DNA from: Ramlibacter humi
GTDB lineage: Bacteria > Pseudomonadota > Gammaproteobacteria > Burkholderiales > Burkholderiaceae_C
Direction: 5' to 3'
Assembly: GCF_004681975.1 (NCBI RefSeq)
Contig: NZ_SMLK01000001.1
Location: 868,001-932,000 of the forward strand
Length of the DNA stretch: 64,000 nucleotides
Shown here in pieces: positions 16,571 through 25,287 of the stretch. The notes under the pieces were generated by a model. That model did no database searches, was not told the DNA's origin, and saw nothing but the letters and a program-made list of their open reading frames with translations. Positions within the stretch are counted from its first letter, which is position 1; every line of letters begins with the position of its first letter. Made by a program: the position numbers and the translations under genes.

Positions 16571-17976
16571 CACATGCCTGCCTGCGCCATCACCGCCTGC
16601 AGCTGCTGCACGCTGGCGGCCAGCGCCGCGCCTTCGCGCATGTCCTGCTGCAGGAAGGCGGCCAGCTGCGGTTGCAGCCGGATCGCCAGGTCGGTCTGCG
16701 CATCCGCGCCGGGCACGTACGCGCCCACGGCCAGCAGGTCGCGGTTGCGCTGCCAGCGGGAATACAGCGCTTTCAGGCCGCGCGCCAGCTTCAATTGCTC
16801 GGCGCTGGTCACGTTGTGCATCACGCGCGAGATGGATTGCTCGATGTCGATGGCCGGGTAGTGCCCCTGCTCCGCGATCGCCCGCGACAGCACGATGTGG
16901 CCGTCCAGGATGGCGCGCGCGTTGTCGGCCACCGGGTCCTGCTGGTCGTCGCCTTCCGTCAGCACGGTGTAGAACGAGGTGATGGAGCCCACGCCGTTCA
17001 GGCCGTTGCCGGTGCGCTCCACCAGCTGCGGCAGGCGCGCGAACACCGAAGGCGGGTAACCCTTGGTCGCCGGCGGCTCGCCGAGGGCCAGCGCCATCTC
17101 GCGGTGCGCCATCGCGTAACGCGTGAGCGAATCCATCAGCAGCAGCACGTGCAGCCCGCGGTCGCGGTAGTGCTCGGCCAGTGCCGTCGCATAGGCGGCG
17201 CCCTGCATGCGCATCAGCGGCGGCAGGTCGGCCGGCGCGGCGACCACCACCGCGCGGCGGCGGCCTTCCTCGCCCAGGATGTCCTCGACGAATTCCTTGA
17301 CTTCGCGGCCCCGCTCGCCGACCAGGCCCACCACGGTGACGTCGGCTTTCGTGTAGCGGGCCATCATGCCCATCAGCACCGACTTGCCGACGCCCGAACC
17401 GGCGAACAGGCCCAGCCGCTGGCCGCGGCCGACGGTGAGCAGCGCATTGATGGCGCGCACGCCCACGTCCAGCGGCTCGCGCACGGGATCGCGGTCCATC
17501 GCGTTGATCGGCTCGCGCGCCAGCGGCTCGGCGCGGGCACCGAACAGCGGCGTGCCGCCGTCGAGCGGATTGCCCGCCGGATCGACCACGCGGCCCAGCA
17601 GCGCATCGCCCATGGGCAGGCGGCGGCCATGTTCGGCGGCTAGCGCGTTGGCGGGTTCGTTGCCGCCGTAGTGCAGGCCTTCGAAGGGATAGCTCAGCGG
17701 CTCCACCCGCGCGCCGGGCGCCAGGCCGTTGATGTCGCCAGTGGGCATCAGGTGCAGGCGGCCCTTGGCGAAGCCGACGACTTCCGCCTCGGTGGAAACG
17801 GCGCCGTCGTGCACGCGGCACACGCTGCCCAGCGGCAGGCGCAGGCCCGTCGCTTCCATCACCAGGCCCGACACGCGCACCAGCCGGCCCTGCACGGGCA
17901 GCGGCACGCCGGGCGACAGCAGGCGGCGGTGCGCCTGCACGTGGCGGCACAGCCGCGAAGCCATGGGGCCGGTCAT
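16570..17976 (-). CDS. fliI: Flagellum-specific export ATPase FliI
   Basis: ATPase of the flagellar type III system, 468 aa. The Walker A motif AGSGVGKS is at residues 192-199. The following block [20 protein letters not shown], the Walker B region [14 protein letters not shown] and the [15 protein letters not shown] stretch are all typical. It energises substrate unloading with FliH and FliJ. ATG 17976 overlaps the fliH stop (ATGA). Confidence 0.95.
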   Translation of the reverse strand: MTGPMASRLCRHVQAHRRLLSPGVPLPVQGRLVRVSGLVMEATGLRLPLGSVCRVHDGAVSTEAEVVGFAKGRLHLMPTGDINGLAPGARVEPLSYPFEGLHYGGNEPANALAAEHGRRLPMGDALLGRVVDPAGNPLDGGTPLFGARAEPLAREPINAMDRDPVREPLDVGVRAINALLTVGRGQRLGLFAGSGVGKSVLMGMMARYTKADVTVVGLVGERGREVKEFVEDILGEEGRRRAVVVAAPADLPPLMRMQGAAYATALAEHYRDRGLHVLLLMDSLTRYAMAHREMALALGEPPATKGYPPSVFARLPQLVERTGNGLNGVGSITSFYTVLTEGDDQQDPVADNARAILDGHIVLSRAIAEQGHYPAIDIEQSISRVMHNVTSAEQLKLARGLKALYSRWQRNRDLLAVGAYVPGADAQTDLAIRLQPQLAAFLQQDMREGAALAASVQQLQAVMAQAGM

Positions 17977-18683
17977 GCGAACGGCTCCCCGTCGCGCCCC
18001 AGGCGCGCCATCACGGCTTGCCAGCGCGCGGTGAAGCTGGCTTCGGCGATGCCGGTGTCGCCCTCGACGCGGCAGCCGCCGGGCGGCAGGTCCGCATCGG
18101 GCACCACGCGCGGCGCGGGCTGCGCGCCCTGCAGTGCCGGCGCGATGCGCTCGGCGTCCGTCGGGTTCAGGTGCACTTCCAGCACCGAGGCGCCCTCACC
18201 CAGCGCGCGCAAGGCTTCGCGCGCGGCGGGCAGCAGCGCCTGTTCGTCCAGGGCCAGCTCGCGGCGGATCACTTCGCGCGCGATGTCCACGGCCAGCGAC
18301 ACCACGTCGCTGGCCAGTTGCGATTCCAGGGTCGACAGGTCGCGCGTGAAGCCTTCCAGCAGGCGCTTCATCTGCGCGGCGACGTCCGCCGCCTTGCGCG
18401 ACTCGTGCGATTCCAGCGCCTGCGAACCCTGCTCGTAGCCTTGCTGCAGGCCCGCCTTGGCGCCCTGCTCGTAGCCGCGGCGATGGCCCAGCGAATAGGC
18501 GGCGCGGGCCGTGTCGTTCGACAGGTCGCGCGACGTGAGCCGCTTCACCGGCGCGGGCTTGGCGCCGGCCAGCTCCGTGAGATCGAAGGCGCGCACGCCC
18601 GCCAGCGCCTCGGCCGCGATGATGCGGCTGGTGGGTGCCGCCGGTGCGCCCGCGGCGTCGTGCTCAGACGAAATCTTCGCCAC
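17973..18683 (-). CDS. fliH: Flagellar export ATPase regulator FliH
   Basis: A 236-aa peripheral protein that binds FliI and docks it to the C-ring. It has an N-terminal variable part, then a long Gly/Gln-rich helical segment ([20 protein letters not shown]) with the GxxxG-like spacing of FliH, and a C-terminal domain with [20 protein letters not shown]. The start at 18683 overlaps the fliG end by 20 bases, which suggests translational coupling. Confidence 0.9.
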   Translation of the reverse strand: MAKISSEHDAAGAPAAPTSRIIAAEALAGVRAFDLTELAGAKPAPVKRLTSRDLSNDTARAAYSLGHRRGYEQGAKAGLQQGYEQGSQALESHESRKAADVAAQMKRLLEGFTRDLSTLESQLASDVVSLAVDIAREVIRRELALDEQALLPAAREALRALGEGASVLEVHLNPTDAERIAPALQGAQPAPRVVPDADLPPGGCRVEGDTGIAEASFTARWQAVMARLGRDGEPFA

Positions 18684-19674
18684 CGCCGCCTCCCAGCATC
18701 ACTTCGCCTTCGTCGGCCAGGCGCTTCACCACCTTGAGGATGGCCTTCTGCTCGGTCTCCACGTCGGACAGCCGCACCGGGCCCTTGCTTTCCAGGTCTT
18801 CGCGCAGCGTCTCGGCGGCGCGCGAGCTCATGTTGGAGAACACGTGCTCGCGCATCTCCGGCTCGGCCCCCTTGAGCGCCACCACCAGCTGCTCGCTGTT
18901 GATCTCGCGCAGCACGCGCTGCAGGCTCTTGTTGTCCAGCTTCAGCAGGTCGCTGAAGGTGAACATCTGGTCCTCGATCTTCTGCGCCAGGTCGGCGTCG
19001 TTGGAGCGGATGGATTCCAGGATGGAGCCTTCCGCGGTGGTGCCCAGGAAGTTCATGATCTCGGCCGCCGTCTTGGCGCCGCCCAGCGGCGCCTTGCGCA
19101 CGCGGTCGCCGCCGGCCAGCACCTTGGACAGCACGTCGTTCAGCTCCTTCAGCGCGTTGGGCTGGATGCCGTCGAGCGTGGCGATGCGGTACATCACGTC
19201 GTTGCGCAGGCGCTCCTCGAACGACTGCAGCACGCCCGAGGCGTGGTCGCGGTCCAGGTGCACCAGGATGGTGGCGACGATCTGCGGGTGCTCGTTGCGG
19301 ATCAGCTCGGCGATCGCGCCCGGGTCCATCCACTTCAGGCTCTCGATGCCGCTGACGTCACGGCCCTGCACGATGCGGTCGATCAGCAGGCCCGCCTTGT
19401 CCTCACCCAGCGCGCGCTTGAGCACGTTGCTGACGTAGGCGCCCGTGTCGCTGACGATGGAGCGCTGCGACTGCACCGTGCTGTCGAAGCGCGAAAGCAC
19501 GGCGTCGAACTGGTCGTCGGCCACCGTGGTGAGGCGCGCCATGCGCTCGCCGATGCGCTGCACTTCCTTGGGCTGCAGGTGCTTGAACACCTCGGACGCG
19601 CAGTCCTCGCCCAGCGCGAGCAGCAGGATGGCGCCGGCCTGCAGGCCTTCCTCTTCGGAGGCGGACAAAGCCAT
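18664..19674 (-). CDS. fliG: Flagellar motor switch protein FliG
   Basis: Rotor protein of 336 aa that contacts FliF, FliM and the MotA stator. The EHPQ motif is at residues 128-131. The N-terminal part (GAILLLALGEDCASEVFKHL) and C-terminal torque domain (FTFSDLLKLDNKSLQRVLRE) are typical. It ends ... GGGGEDFV. It lies 12 bases after fliF and overlaps fliH. Confidence 0.95.
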   Translation of the reverse strand: MALSASEEEGLQAGAILLLALGEDCASEVFKHLQPKEVQRIGERMARLTTVADDQFDAVLSRFDSTVQSQRSIVSDTGAYVSNVLKRALGEDKAGLLIDRIVQGRDVSGIESLKWMDPGAIAELIRNEHPQIVATILVHLDRDHASGVLQSFEERLRNDVMYRIATLDGIQPNALKELNDVLSKVLAGGDRVRKAPLGGAKTAAEIMNFLGTTAEGSILESIRSNDADLAQKIEDQMFTFSDLLKLDNKSLQRVLREINSEQLVVALKGAEPEMREHVFSNMSSRAAETLREDLESKGPVRLSDVETEQKAILKVVKRLADEGEVMLGGGGGEDFV

Positions 19675-19686
19675 GGTCTGGGTTCC

Positions 19687-21423
19687 TTACGCGGGCTGGC
19701 TGGCCCAGTTGCGCACGACGTTCGCCACGGTGGCGGGGTCGGCCTTGGCCAGCTGGCGGATGTGGTCCAGCTGCGTGGTGCGGGCCTGCTGGCGCGAGGC
19801 TTCGGCGGTGGGCAGCAGCGCGGGCGCGTCGGCGTCGGGCTCGACGCTGACCTTGGTCACGCCGCTGGCGCCGCCATCGGCGGGCGCCAGCTCGATCGCG
19901 TCGCGCACCGTGGCCGACAGGCGCGGCGCGGCGGGCGCGCGGGCGGTCTTCAGCGCGGGACGGATGAAGCCCAGGATCACCACCAGCGCGGCCAGCGGCA
20001 GGCCCAGCCAGGGCGCCAGGCTGCGCGCCAGGTCCTGCATCTCGGGCTGGCGCCACAGCGGCAGTTCCACGGCGGGCGGCGGCGCGACGGAAGTGAAAGG
20101 CGCGTTGACCACCTGCACGGTGTCGCCGCGTTCCTTGGAAAAGCCGATCGCCTCGCGCACCAGCGCGTTGACCTGCTCCATCTGCGCGGCCGGCAGCGCG
20201 GCGGGCGCGGCGGCCTTGCCGTCGGCGCCAACCAGCGACATGTGGTTCACCACCACGGCCGCCGACAGGCGCCTGATGTTGCCGGTCGCGTTGCGGGTGA
20301 CCTTGATGGTCTTGTCCACTTCGTAGTTGGTCACGGCGTCGCGCTTGACGCCCGCGGCCGCGCCGCTGGAGGCGCCAGGCGGCTGGATCGCGCCGGGCGC
20401 GCCGTTGACCTGCGATGCCGGCGTGGCCGCCGGCTGGTTGGACAGCGCGCCGGGCACGCCGCCCGCGCCCGCCCCGCCGGCGCCCGGCGCCTCGGACAGG
20501 TGCTGGCTGCGCACGGCCTGCGGCGAGCTGCCCTGGTTGGGCGCGTACGTCTCGGCGGTGGATTCGCTCTGGGTGAAATCGATCTCGGCCGTCACCTGCG
20601 CGCGCACGTTGCCGGCGCCGACGATGGGCTCGAGGATGGTGAGGATGCGCTGCTGCAGCGACTGCTCGGCCTGGCGCACGTACTGCAGCTGCGGCGCGTC
20701 CAGGCCCGCGCCGGGGCCTTCGCTGGCCTGCGACAGCAGCGTGCCGTTCTGGTCGACCACGCTCACCGCCCTGGGCTGCATGTCGGGCACGCTGGAAGCC
20801 ACGAGGTGCACGATGCCGGCGACCTGGCCGCGGTCCAGCGTGCGGCCGCCGTGCAGCGTGAGCAGCACGGAAGCGGAAGGCTTCTGCTGCTCGCGCAGGA
20901 AGGCGGTCTGCTGCGGCAGCGCCAGGTGCACGCGCGCCTGGTTCACGGCCTGCAGCGACATGATGGAGCGCGCGAGTTCGCCTTCCAGCCCGCGCTGGAA
21001 GTTCAGGCGCTCCTGGAACTGGGTGGTGCCGAACTTCTGGTTCTCCATCAGCTCGAAGCCGACGGCGCCGCCGCGCGGCAGGCCCTGCGAAGCCAGCTTC
21101 AGGCGCGCGTCGTGCACCTTGTCGGCCGGCACCAGGATGGCGCCGCCGCCCTCGGCGTACTTGTAGGCCACGTTCATCTGCTGCAGGGCCGCGATGACCG
21201 AGCCGCCGTCCTTGTCGGACAGGCTGGCGTACAGCACGCGGTAATCGGTCTGGCGGCCGGCGGAGAGGCCCCAGGCCAGCAGCGCCGTCAGCAGCATGAC
21301 GCCCAGCGCCAGCCCGATCTTGTTGCGGTTGGGCATGGCCGCCAGCCGCTGGAGCGGCGAGGCCTGGTCGGTGGGCACCTTGACGGCGGCGGTGACGGCG
21401 GCGGGGTTGGGTCGGGTGTCCAT
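19687..21423 (-). CDS. fliF: Flagellar MS-ring protein FliF
   Basis: MS-ring subunit, 578 aa. It has two membrane helices, one near residues 36-54 (IGLALGVMLLTALLAWGLSA) and one near 465-485 (LGLPLAALVVILGFI), flanking a large periplasmic part with ring-building motifs such as AEGGGAILVPADKVHDARLK. The cytoplasmic C-terminus ends in a helix that binds FliG (RNWASQPA). First gene of fliFGHIJK, divergent from fliE. Confidence 0.95.
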   Translation of the reverse strand: MDTRPNPAAVTAAVKVPTDQASPLQRLAAMPNRNKIGLALGVMLLTALLAWGLSAGRQTDYRVLYASLSDKDGGSVIAALQQMNVAYKYAEGGGAILVPADKVHDARLKLASQGLPRGGAVGFELMENQKFGTTQFQERLNFQRGLEGELARSIMSLQAVNQARVHLALPQQTAFLREQQKPSASVLLTLHGGRTLDRGQVAGIVHLVASSVPDMQPRAVSVVDQNGTLLSQASEGPGAGLDAPQLQYVRQAEQSLQQRILTILEPIVGAGNVRAQVTAEIDFTQSESTAETYAPNQGSSPQAVRSQHLSEAPGAGGAGAGGVPGALSNQPAATPASQVNGAPGAIQPPGASSGAAAGVKRDAVTNYEVDKTIKVTRNATGNIRRLSAAVVVNHMSLVGADGKAAAPAALPAAQMEQVNALVREAIGFSKERGDTVQVVNAPFTSVAPPPAVELPLWRQPEMQDLARSLAPWLGLPLAALVVILGFIRPALKTARAPAAPRLSATVRDAIELAPADGGASGVTKVSVEPDADAPALLPTAEASRQQARTTQLDHIRQLAKADPATVANVVRNWASQPA

Positions 21424-21535
21424 GGGCGGCTGAGCTGCGAGCCGGCGAATCTTGAGGCCGTCCGTCGGAAAGGCGACCTTGGAAATGAAGCAGGTTTGGG
21501 CCGCTATTCCGGCGCCTCGCGCGAGGGCCGCACCC

Positions 21536-21562
21536 TAAAGTTCCTGCACTCCCGACCGAGAG
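21536..21562 (+). promoter_or_regulatory. Sigma-28-like promoter close to fliE
   Basis: TAAAGTTC, 11 bases, then ACCGAGAG. The -35 is nearly ideal, the -10 is weaker (consensus GCCGATAA). Transcription would begin almost at the fliE ATG (21569), so either the mRNA is almost leaderless or this site is a chance match. Confidence 0.35.
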
Positions 21563-21568
21563 CCCGCC

Positions 21569-21901
21569 ATGAACCTGCCTCCCGTTTCCTCCGGCCTGCC
21601 CACGCCGCTGCTGGACGCGCTGCGCCGCAACGCCGCGCGCGGCGGCGCCACGCCCGCGCCGGCCGCGGGCGCGGAACCGGCCTCGTTCGCCGGCGCCCTG
21701 GACCAGGCGCTGAAGTCCGTCAGCGCCACGCAGCAGGAAGCGTCCGCCCTGGCCCAGCAGTTCCAGTCGGACCCGGGCTCGGTGAGCCTGGAGCAGGCGA
21801 TGGTGTCGATGCAGAAGGCGCAGATCGGCTTCCAGTCGGCGCTGCACGTGCGCAACCGCCTCGTGTCGGCGTACAGCGACATCATGAACATGCAGGTCTG
21901 A
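21569..21901 (+). CDS. fliE: Flagellar hook-basal body protein FliE
   Basis: A 110-aa rod/MS-ring junction protein. The C-terminal half QAMVSMQKAQIGFQSALHVR and RLVSAYSDIMNMQV is the FliE signature; the N-terminal half is Ala/Pro-rich. It reads opposite to fliF and is followed after two bases by the start of a hybrid histidine kinase, which is an unusual neighbour. Confidence 0.93.
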   Translation: MNLPPVSSGLPTPLLDALRRNAARGGATPAPAAGAEPASFAGALDQALKSVSATQQEASALAQQFQSDPGSVSLEQAMVSMQKAQIGFQSALHVRNRLVSAYSDIMNMQV

Positions 21902-21903
21902 TC

Positions 21904-24900
21904 GTGCGCGCCGTTTCCGTGCGGTCCCGCCGCATCAATTCCGACACGGCCGTCACCCCCGCCGGGTCCCTGCGCGTCGCGCTGGCAGTGCTGGCCATCG
22001 GCCTCGCGCTGACCCTTTTCGCCTACCTGCGGGTCGCCGCCGACGAGAAGCGCGACGCGCGCCAGCAGCTGGAGATGCGCGCCGAGCGCATGGAATACGC
22101 CGTGCACCGCCGGATGCTGCGCATGCAGGCCATGCTGAAGGCCGCGCGCGCGGCGCACGTCACCCTGGGCGGCTTCGACCGCGGGCGCTTTCGCACCTAC
22201 ATCGGCGCACTGGACCGCGAAAAGGCCCTGCAGGGCATGCGCGGCCTCGGCTTCATCGAACGCGTGCCGCGCGGCGAAGCCGAGGCTTTCGCGGAACGCC
22301 AGCGTGCCGACGGGGCACCCGACTTCGCCATCGACGCGCAAGGCGACGCCGACGACCTGTTCGTGGTGCGCTTCATCGAGCCGCTGGAGCGCAACCGCGC
22401 CTCGCTCGGCTATGACATCGGCAGCGAGGCCGCCCGGCGCGGCACGGCGATGACCGCGGTGGCGCTCGGCGACACCGCGATCAGCCCGCCCCTGACCCTC
22501 AGCCGCGAGGCCCAGCACCGCCGCGGCTGGCTGATGATGGTGCCGGCCTTCCGGCCCTGGCTGCCGCAGGGCACCGCCGAGGAACGCCTGCGCGCGCTGG
22601 ACGGCCTGTTCTACGCGCGCGTGGCCGCCGACGACATCGCCCACGAGCTGACCATCCCCGAAGGCGGCGAGGACGGCTACGAAATCTTCGACGCCGGCCC
22701 CGGCGGCGGCCTCATCTACCGCACGGGCGAAGAGGCCGGGCCGCCGGCCGGCTCGCTTTCCATCGCGCGGCAGTTCGAATTCGGCGGCCGCCACATCGGC
22801 GTGCGCGTCTGGGGCCGCCCCCTGCCCGCGGGCTGGCGCACCGCCTGGTCGGTGGCCCTGGCCTGCTTCGCGCTGAGCGTGCTGGCCGCGGCCGGCGCGG
22901 GCCGCCTGGCGCGCGTGCGCGAAACCGCCGCCGAGCGGCAGCGCCGCGAACAGGCCGACCTGGAGCGCATGCAGGAGCTGATGCACCGCACCGACGTCGT
23001 CGCCATCGGGCTGGACGACCGGCTGCGCGTGCGCTGGATCAACCCCGGCTTCACGCTGCTGACCGGCTGGAGCGACGAGGATTGCGTGGGCCGCCCCACC
23101 GGCCGCTGGCTGCAGCCGGCCAAGGGCCAGCCGCTGCTGGCGCAGGCCGCCGACCGGCTGCGCCACGGCGCGGCGCAGTCGCAGCTGGAGCTGGTGCACC
23201 GCTGCAAGGACGGCCAGACGTGCCACCTGGAAGCGCTGCTGCAGCCCGACGACGCGGGCGGCTACACGCTGCGCGCCACCGACATCACCGCCCGCCGGCT
23301 GGCCGAGCAGCGCCTGGCCGAGAGCGAGCACCAGTTGCGCATGGTGACCGACAACGTGCCGGTGCGGCTGTCGTACTGGAGCATCGACGGCCGCTGCCTG
23401 CTCGTGAACCGCGCGATGGCCATCGCCGCGGGCCGCCCGGCGGAGATGCTGCTCGGCAAGAGCGTGCAGGAGGTCCTGGGCCGCGCCGGCGAGGAAGCGT
23501 TCTCGCGCCACATCGAGCGCGTGCAGGTGGGCGAAGCGCAGCGCTTCGAATGGAAGATCGACCGCCCCGACGGCACGTCCGCGGTGCTGCTGGTGGAACT
23601 GATCCCCGATTGGTTCGAGGGCGCCTCGCGCGGCACGTTCAGCATGGCGGTGGACATCACCGCGCTGAAGGCGGCGCAGGAACAGGCGCAGCGCGCCAGC
23701 GAGGCCAAGACGCAGTTCCTCTCTCACATGAGCCACGAGATCCGCACGCCGATGAACGCGATCCTCGGCATGCTGACGCTGCTGCGCGGCAGCGACCTGG
23801 ACGGCCGGCAGGCCGACTACGCGCGCAAGGCGGAAAGCGCCGCGCGCTCGCTGCTGCGGCTGCTGAACGACGTGCTGGACCTGTCCAAGATCGAGGCCGG
23901 CCGCATGGTGCTGGACCCCGCGCCCTTCCGCCCCGACGTGCTGCTGCACGACCTGAGGTCCATCCTCTCGGGCGCCGCCCACGGCAAGGACCTGGACCTG
24001 CGCGTCGACCTGGACCCCGCCTTGCCCGCCGTGCTGGTGGGCGACGACCTGCGCCTGCGCCAGGTGCTGGTGAACCTGGGCGGCAACGCGGTGAAGTTCA
24101 CCCGCGCCGGTTTCGTGGCCGTGCGCGCGCGCCTGCTGGGCCGCGGCCAGGGCGGCGTGCGCGTGGGCATCGAAGTGGAAGACACCGGCATCGGCATCGC
24201 GCCCGAAGAGATGGACCGCGTGTTCGCCGACTTCAGCCAGGCCAACTCGTCCACCACGCGCGAATTCGGCGGCACCGGCCTGGGCCTGGGCATCTGCCGG
24301 CGCCTGATCGCCATGATGGGCGGCGAGCTGCGGCTGGACAGCCAGCCCGGCTGCGGCAGCCGTTTCCATTTCGACCTGGTGCTGCCCGAGGCTTCGGCCG
24401 AGGCCACGGTGCCGCTGCCCCGCCAGACCCTGCCCGCCGCCCTGGCGATGGCCATGCCGCTGCAGGGCCTGCGGTTGCTGGTGGTGGAAGACAACCCGGT
24501 CAACCAGCAGGTCGCGCGCGAGCTGCTCACCGGCGAAGGCGCCGAGGTGGTGCTGGCTTCCGACGGCGCCGAGGGCGTGCGCGCGATGCAGTCGGCGTCC
24601 CGCGGCTTCGACGCCGTGCTGATGGACATGCAGATGCCGGTGATGGACGGCTGCACCGCCACGCGGGAGATCCGCGAACGCCTGGGCGACCGCACCACGC
24701 CCATCATCGCGATGACCGCCAACGCGATGTCGTCGGACCGCGAACGCTGCCTGGCCGCCGGCATGAACGACCACGTGGCCAAGCCGTTCGAGCTGGCCGA
24801 GCTGGTGGCGGTGCTGCGCCGGCACACCAAGCGCGACGCGCCGCCGGCCGGCGAACCCGTGCCGCTGGCTTTCGACCTGGATGACCCCGAGCCGGCGCCC

Positions 24901-25287
24901 TCTTCCGCGCCCGCCGCCCACCCGCCCATCGCGGCGACGCCCGCGCCCGCGGCGGCGCCGGGCGGTGGCCCTTGGTGGGACCGCGCCGAAGCCCTGCGCC
25001 GTGTCGGCGGCGATCCCAAGCTGCTGGCGCACGTGCTGCCGGTGTTCATCCAGCAGCTGCGCACGCTGTCGGGCCAGCTGCGCGCGCCCGGCGACACCGA
25101 CGTCGCGCCCCTGTTCCACACGATCAAGGGCATGGCCGGCACCCTGGGCGCCGGGGAACTGTCGCGCCGCGCGGCGCATGCGGAGCATGCGGCGAAGGCG
25201 GGTGAGGACGGCGTGTCGCTCGCGGTGGGCGTGCGCGAGGCGATCGAAGGGACGTTGTCGGCGCTGGAAGACGCCGCCGGCGCCTAA
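21904..25287 (+). CDS. CHASE-PAS hybrid histidine kinase with REC and HPt domains
   Basis: Membrane hybrid sensor kinase of 1127 aa from GTG 21904 (an alternative GTG is at 21919). Order: helix 24-43; periplasmic CHASE domain (about 60-290, GLGFIERVPRGEAEAFAERQ and RRGWLMMVPAFRPW); helix about 315-335; two PAS domains (about 355-600); HisKA with phospho-acceptor His611 (SHMSHEIRTPMN); HATPase (VKFTRAG, DTGIGIAPEEMDRVF, GTGLGLGICRRL); REC with Asp908 (VLMDMQMPVMDG); and HPt with His1072 (LFHTIKGMAGTLGA). It thus contains a complete phosphorelay. It starts two bases after fliE, so it is probably co-transcribed with it, and meets the minus-strand kinase tail to tail with a short overlap. Ligand and target are unknown. 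Confidence 0.9.
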   Translation: MRAVSVRSRRINSDTAVTPAGSLRVALAVLAIGLALTLFAYLRVAADEKRDARQQLEMRAERMEYAVHRRMLRMQAMLKAARAAHVTLGGFDRGRFRTYIGALDREKALQGMRGLGFIERVPRGEAEAFAERQRADGAPDFAIDAQGDADDLFVVRFIEPLERNRASLGYDIGSEAARRGTAMTAVALGDTAISPPLTLSREAQHRRGWLMMVPAFRPWLPQGTAEERLRALDGLFYARVAADDIAHELTIPEGGEDGYEIFDAGPGGGLIYRTGEEAGPPAGSLSIARQFEFGGRHIGVRVWGRPLPAGWRTAWSVALACFALSVLAAAGAGRLARVRETAAERQRREQADLERMQELMHRTDVVAIGLDDRLRVRWINPGFTLLTGWSDEDCVGRPTGRWLQPAKGQPLLAQAADRLRHGAAQSQLELVHRCKDGQTCHLEALLQPDDAGGYTLRATDITARRLAEQRLAESEHQLRMVTDNVPVRLSYWSIDGRCLLVNRAMAIAAGRPAEMLLGKSVQEVLGRAGEEAFSRHIERVQVGEAQRFEWKIDRPDGTSAVLLVELIPDWFEGASRGTFSMAVDITALKAAQEQAQRASEAKTQFLSHMSHEIRTPMNAILGMLTLLRGSDLDGRQADYARKAESAARSLLRLLNDVLDLSKIEAGRMVLDPAPFRPDVLLHDLRSILSGAAHGKDLDLRVDLDPALPAVLVGDDLRLRQVLVNLGGNAVKFTRAGFVAVRARLLGRGQGGVRVGIEVEDTGIGIAPEEMDRVFADFSQANSSTTREFGGTGLGLGICRRLIAMMGGELRLDSQPGCGSRFHFDLVLPEASAEATVPLPRQTLPAALAMAMPLQGLRLLVVEDNPVNQQVARELLTGEGAEVVLASDGAEGVRAMQSASRGFDAVLMDMQMPVMDGCTATREIRERLGDRTTPIIAMTANAMSSDRERCLAAGMNDHVAKPFELAELVAVLRRHTKRDAPPAGEPVPLAFDLDDPEPAPSSAPAAHPPIAATPAPAAAPGGGPWWDRAEALRRVGGDPKLLAHVLPVFIQQLRTLSGQLRAPGDTDVAPLFHTIKGMAGTLGAGELSRRAAHAEHAAKAGEDGVSLAVGVREAIEGTLSALEDAAGA

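Noticed and set aside
18511-21903. Very long plus-strand open frame, over 1100 codons, antisense to fliG and fliF, fused in phase to the hybrid kinase
   Set aside because: High-GC codon bias leaves the antisense frame open. The translation is Arg/His/Gln-rich without any domain, and the kinase proper starts at GTG 21904.
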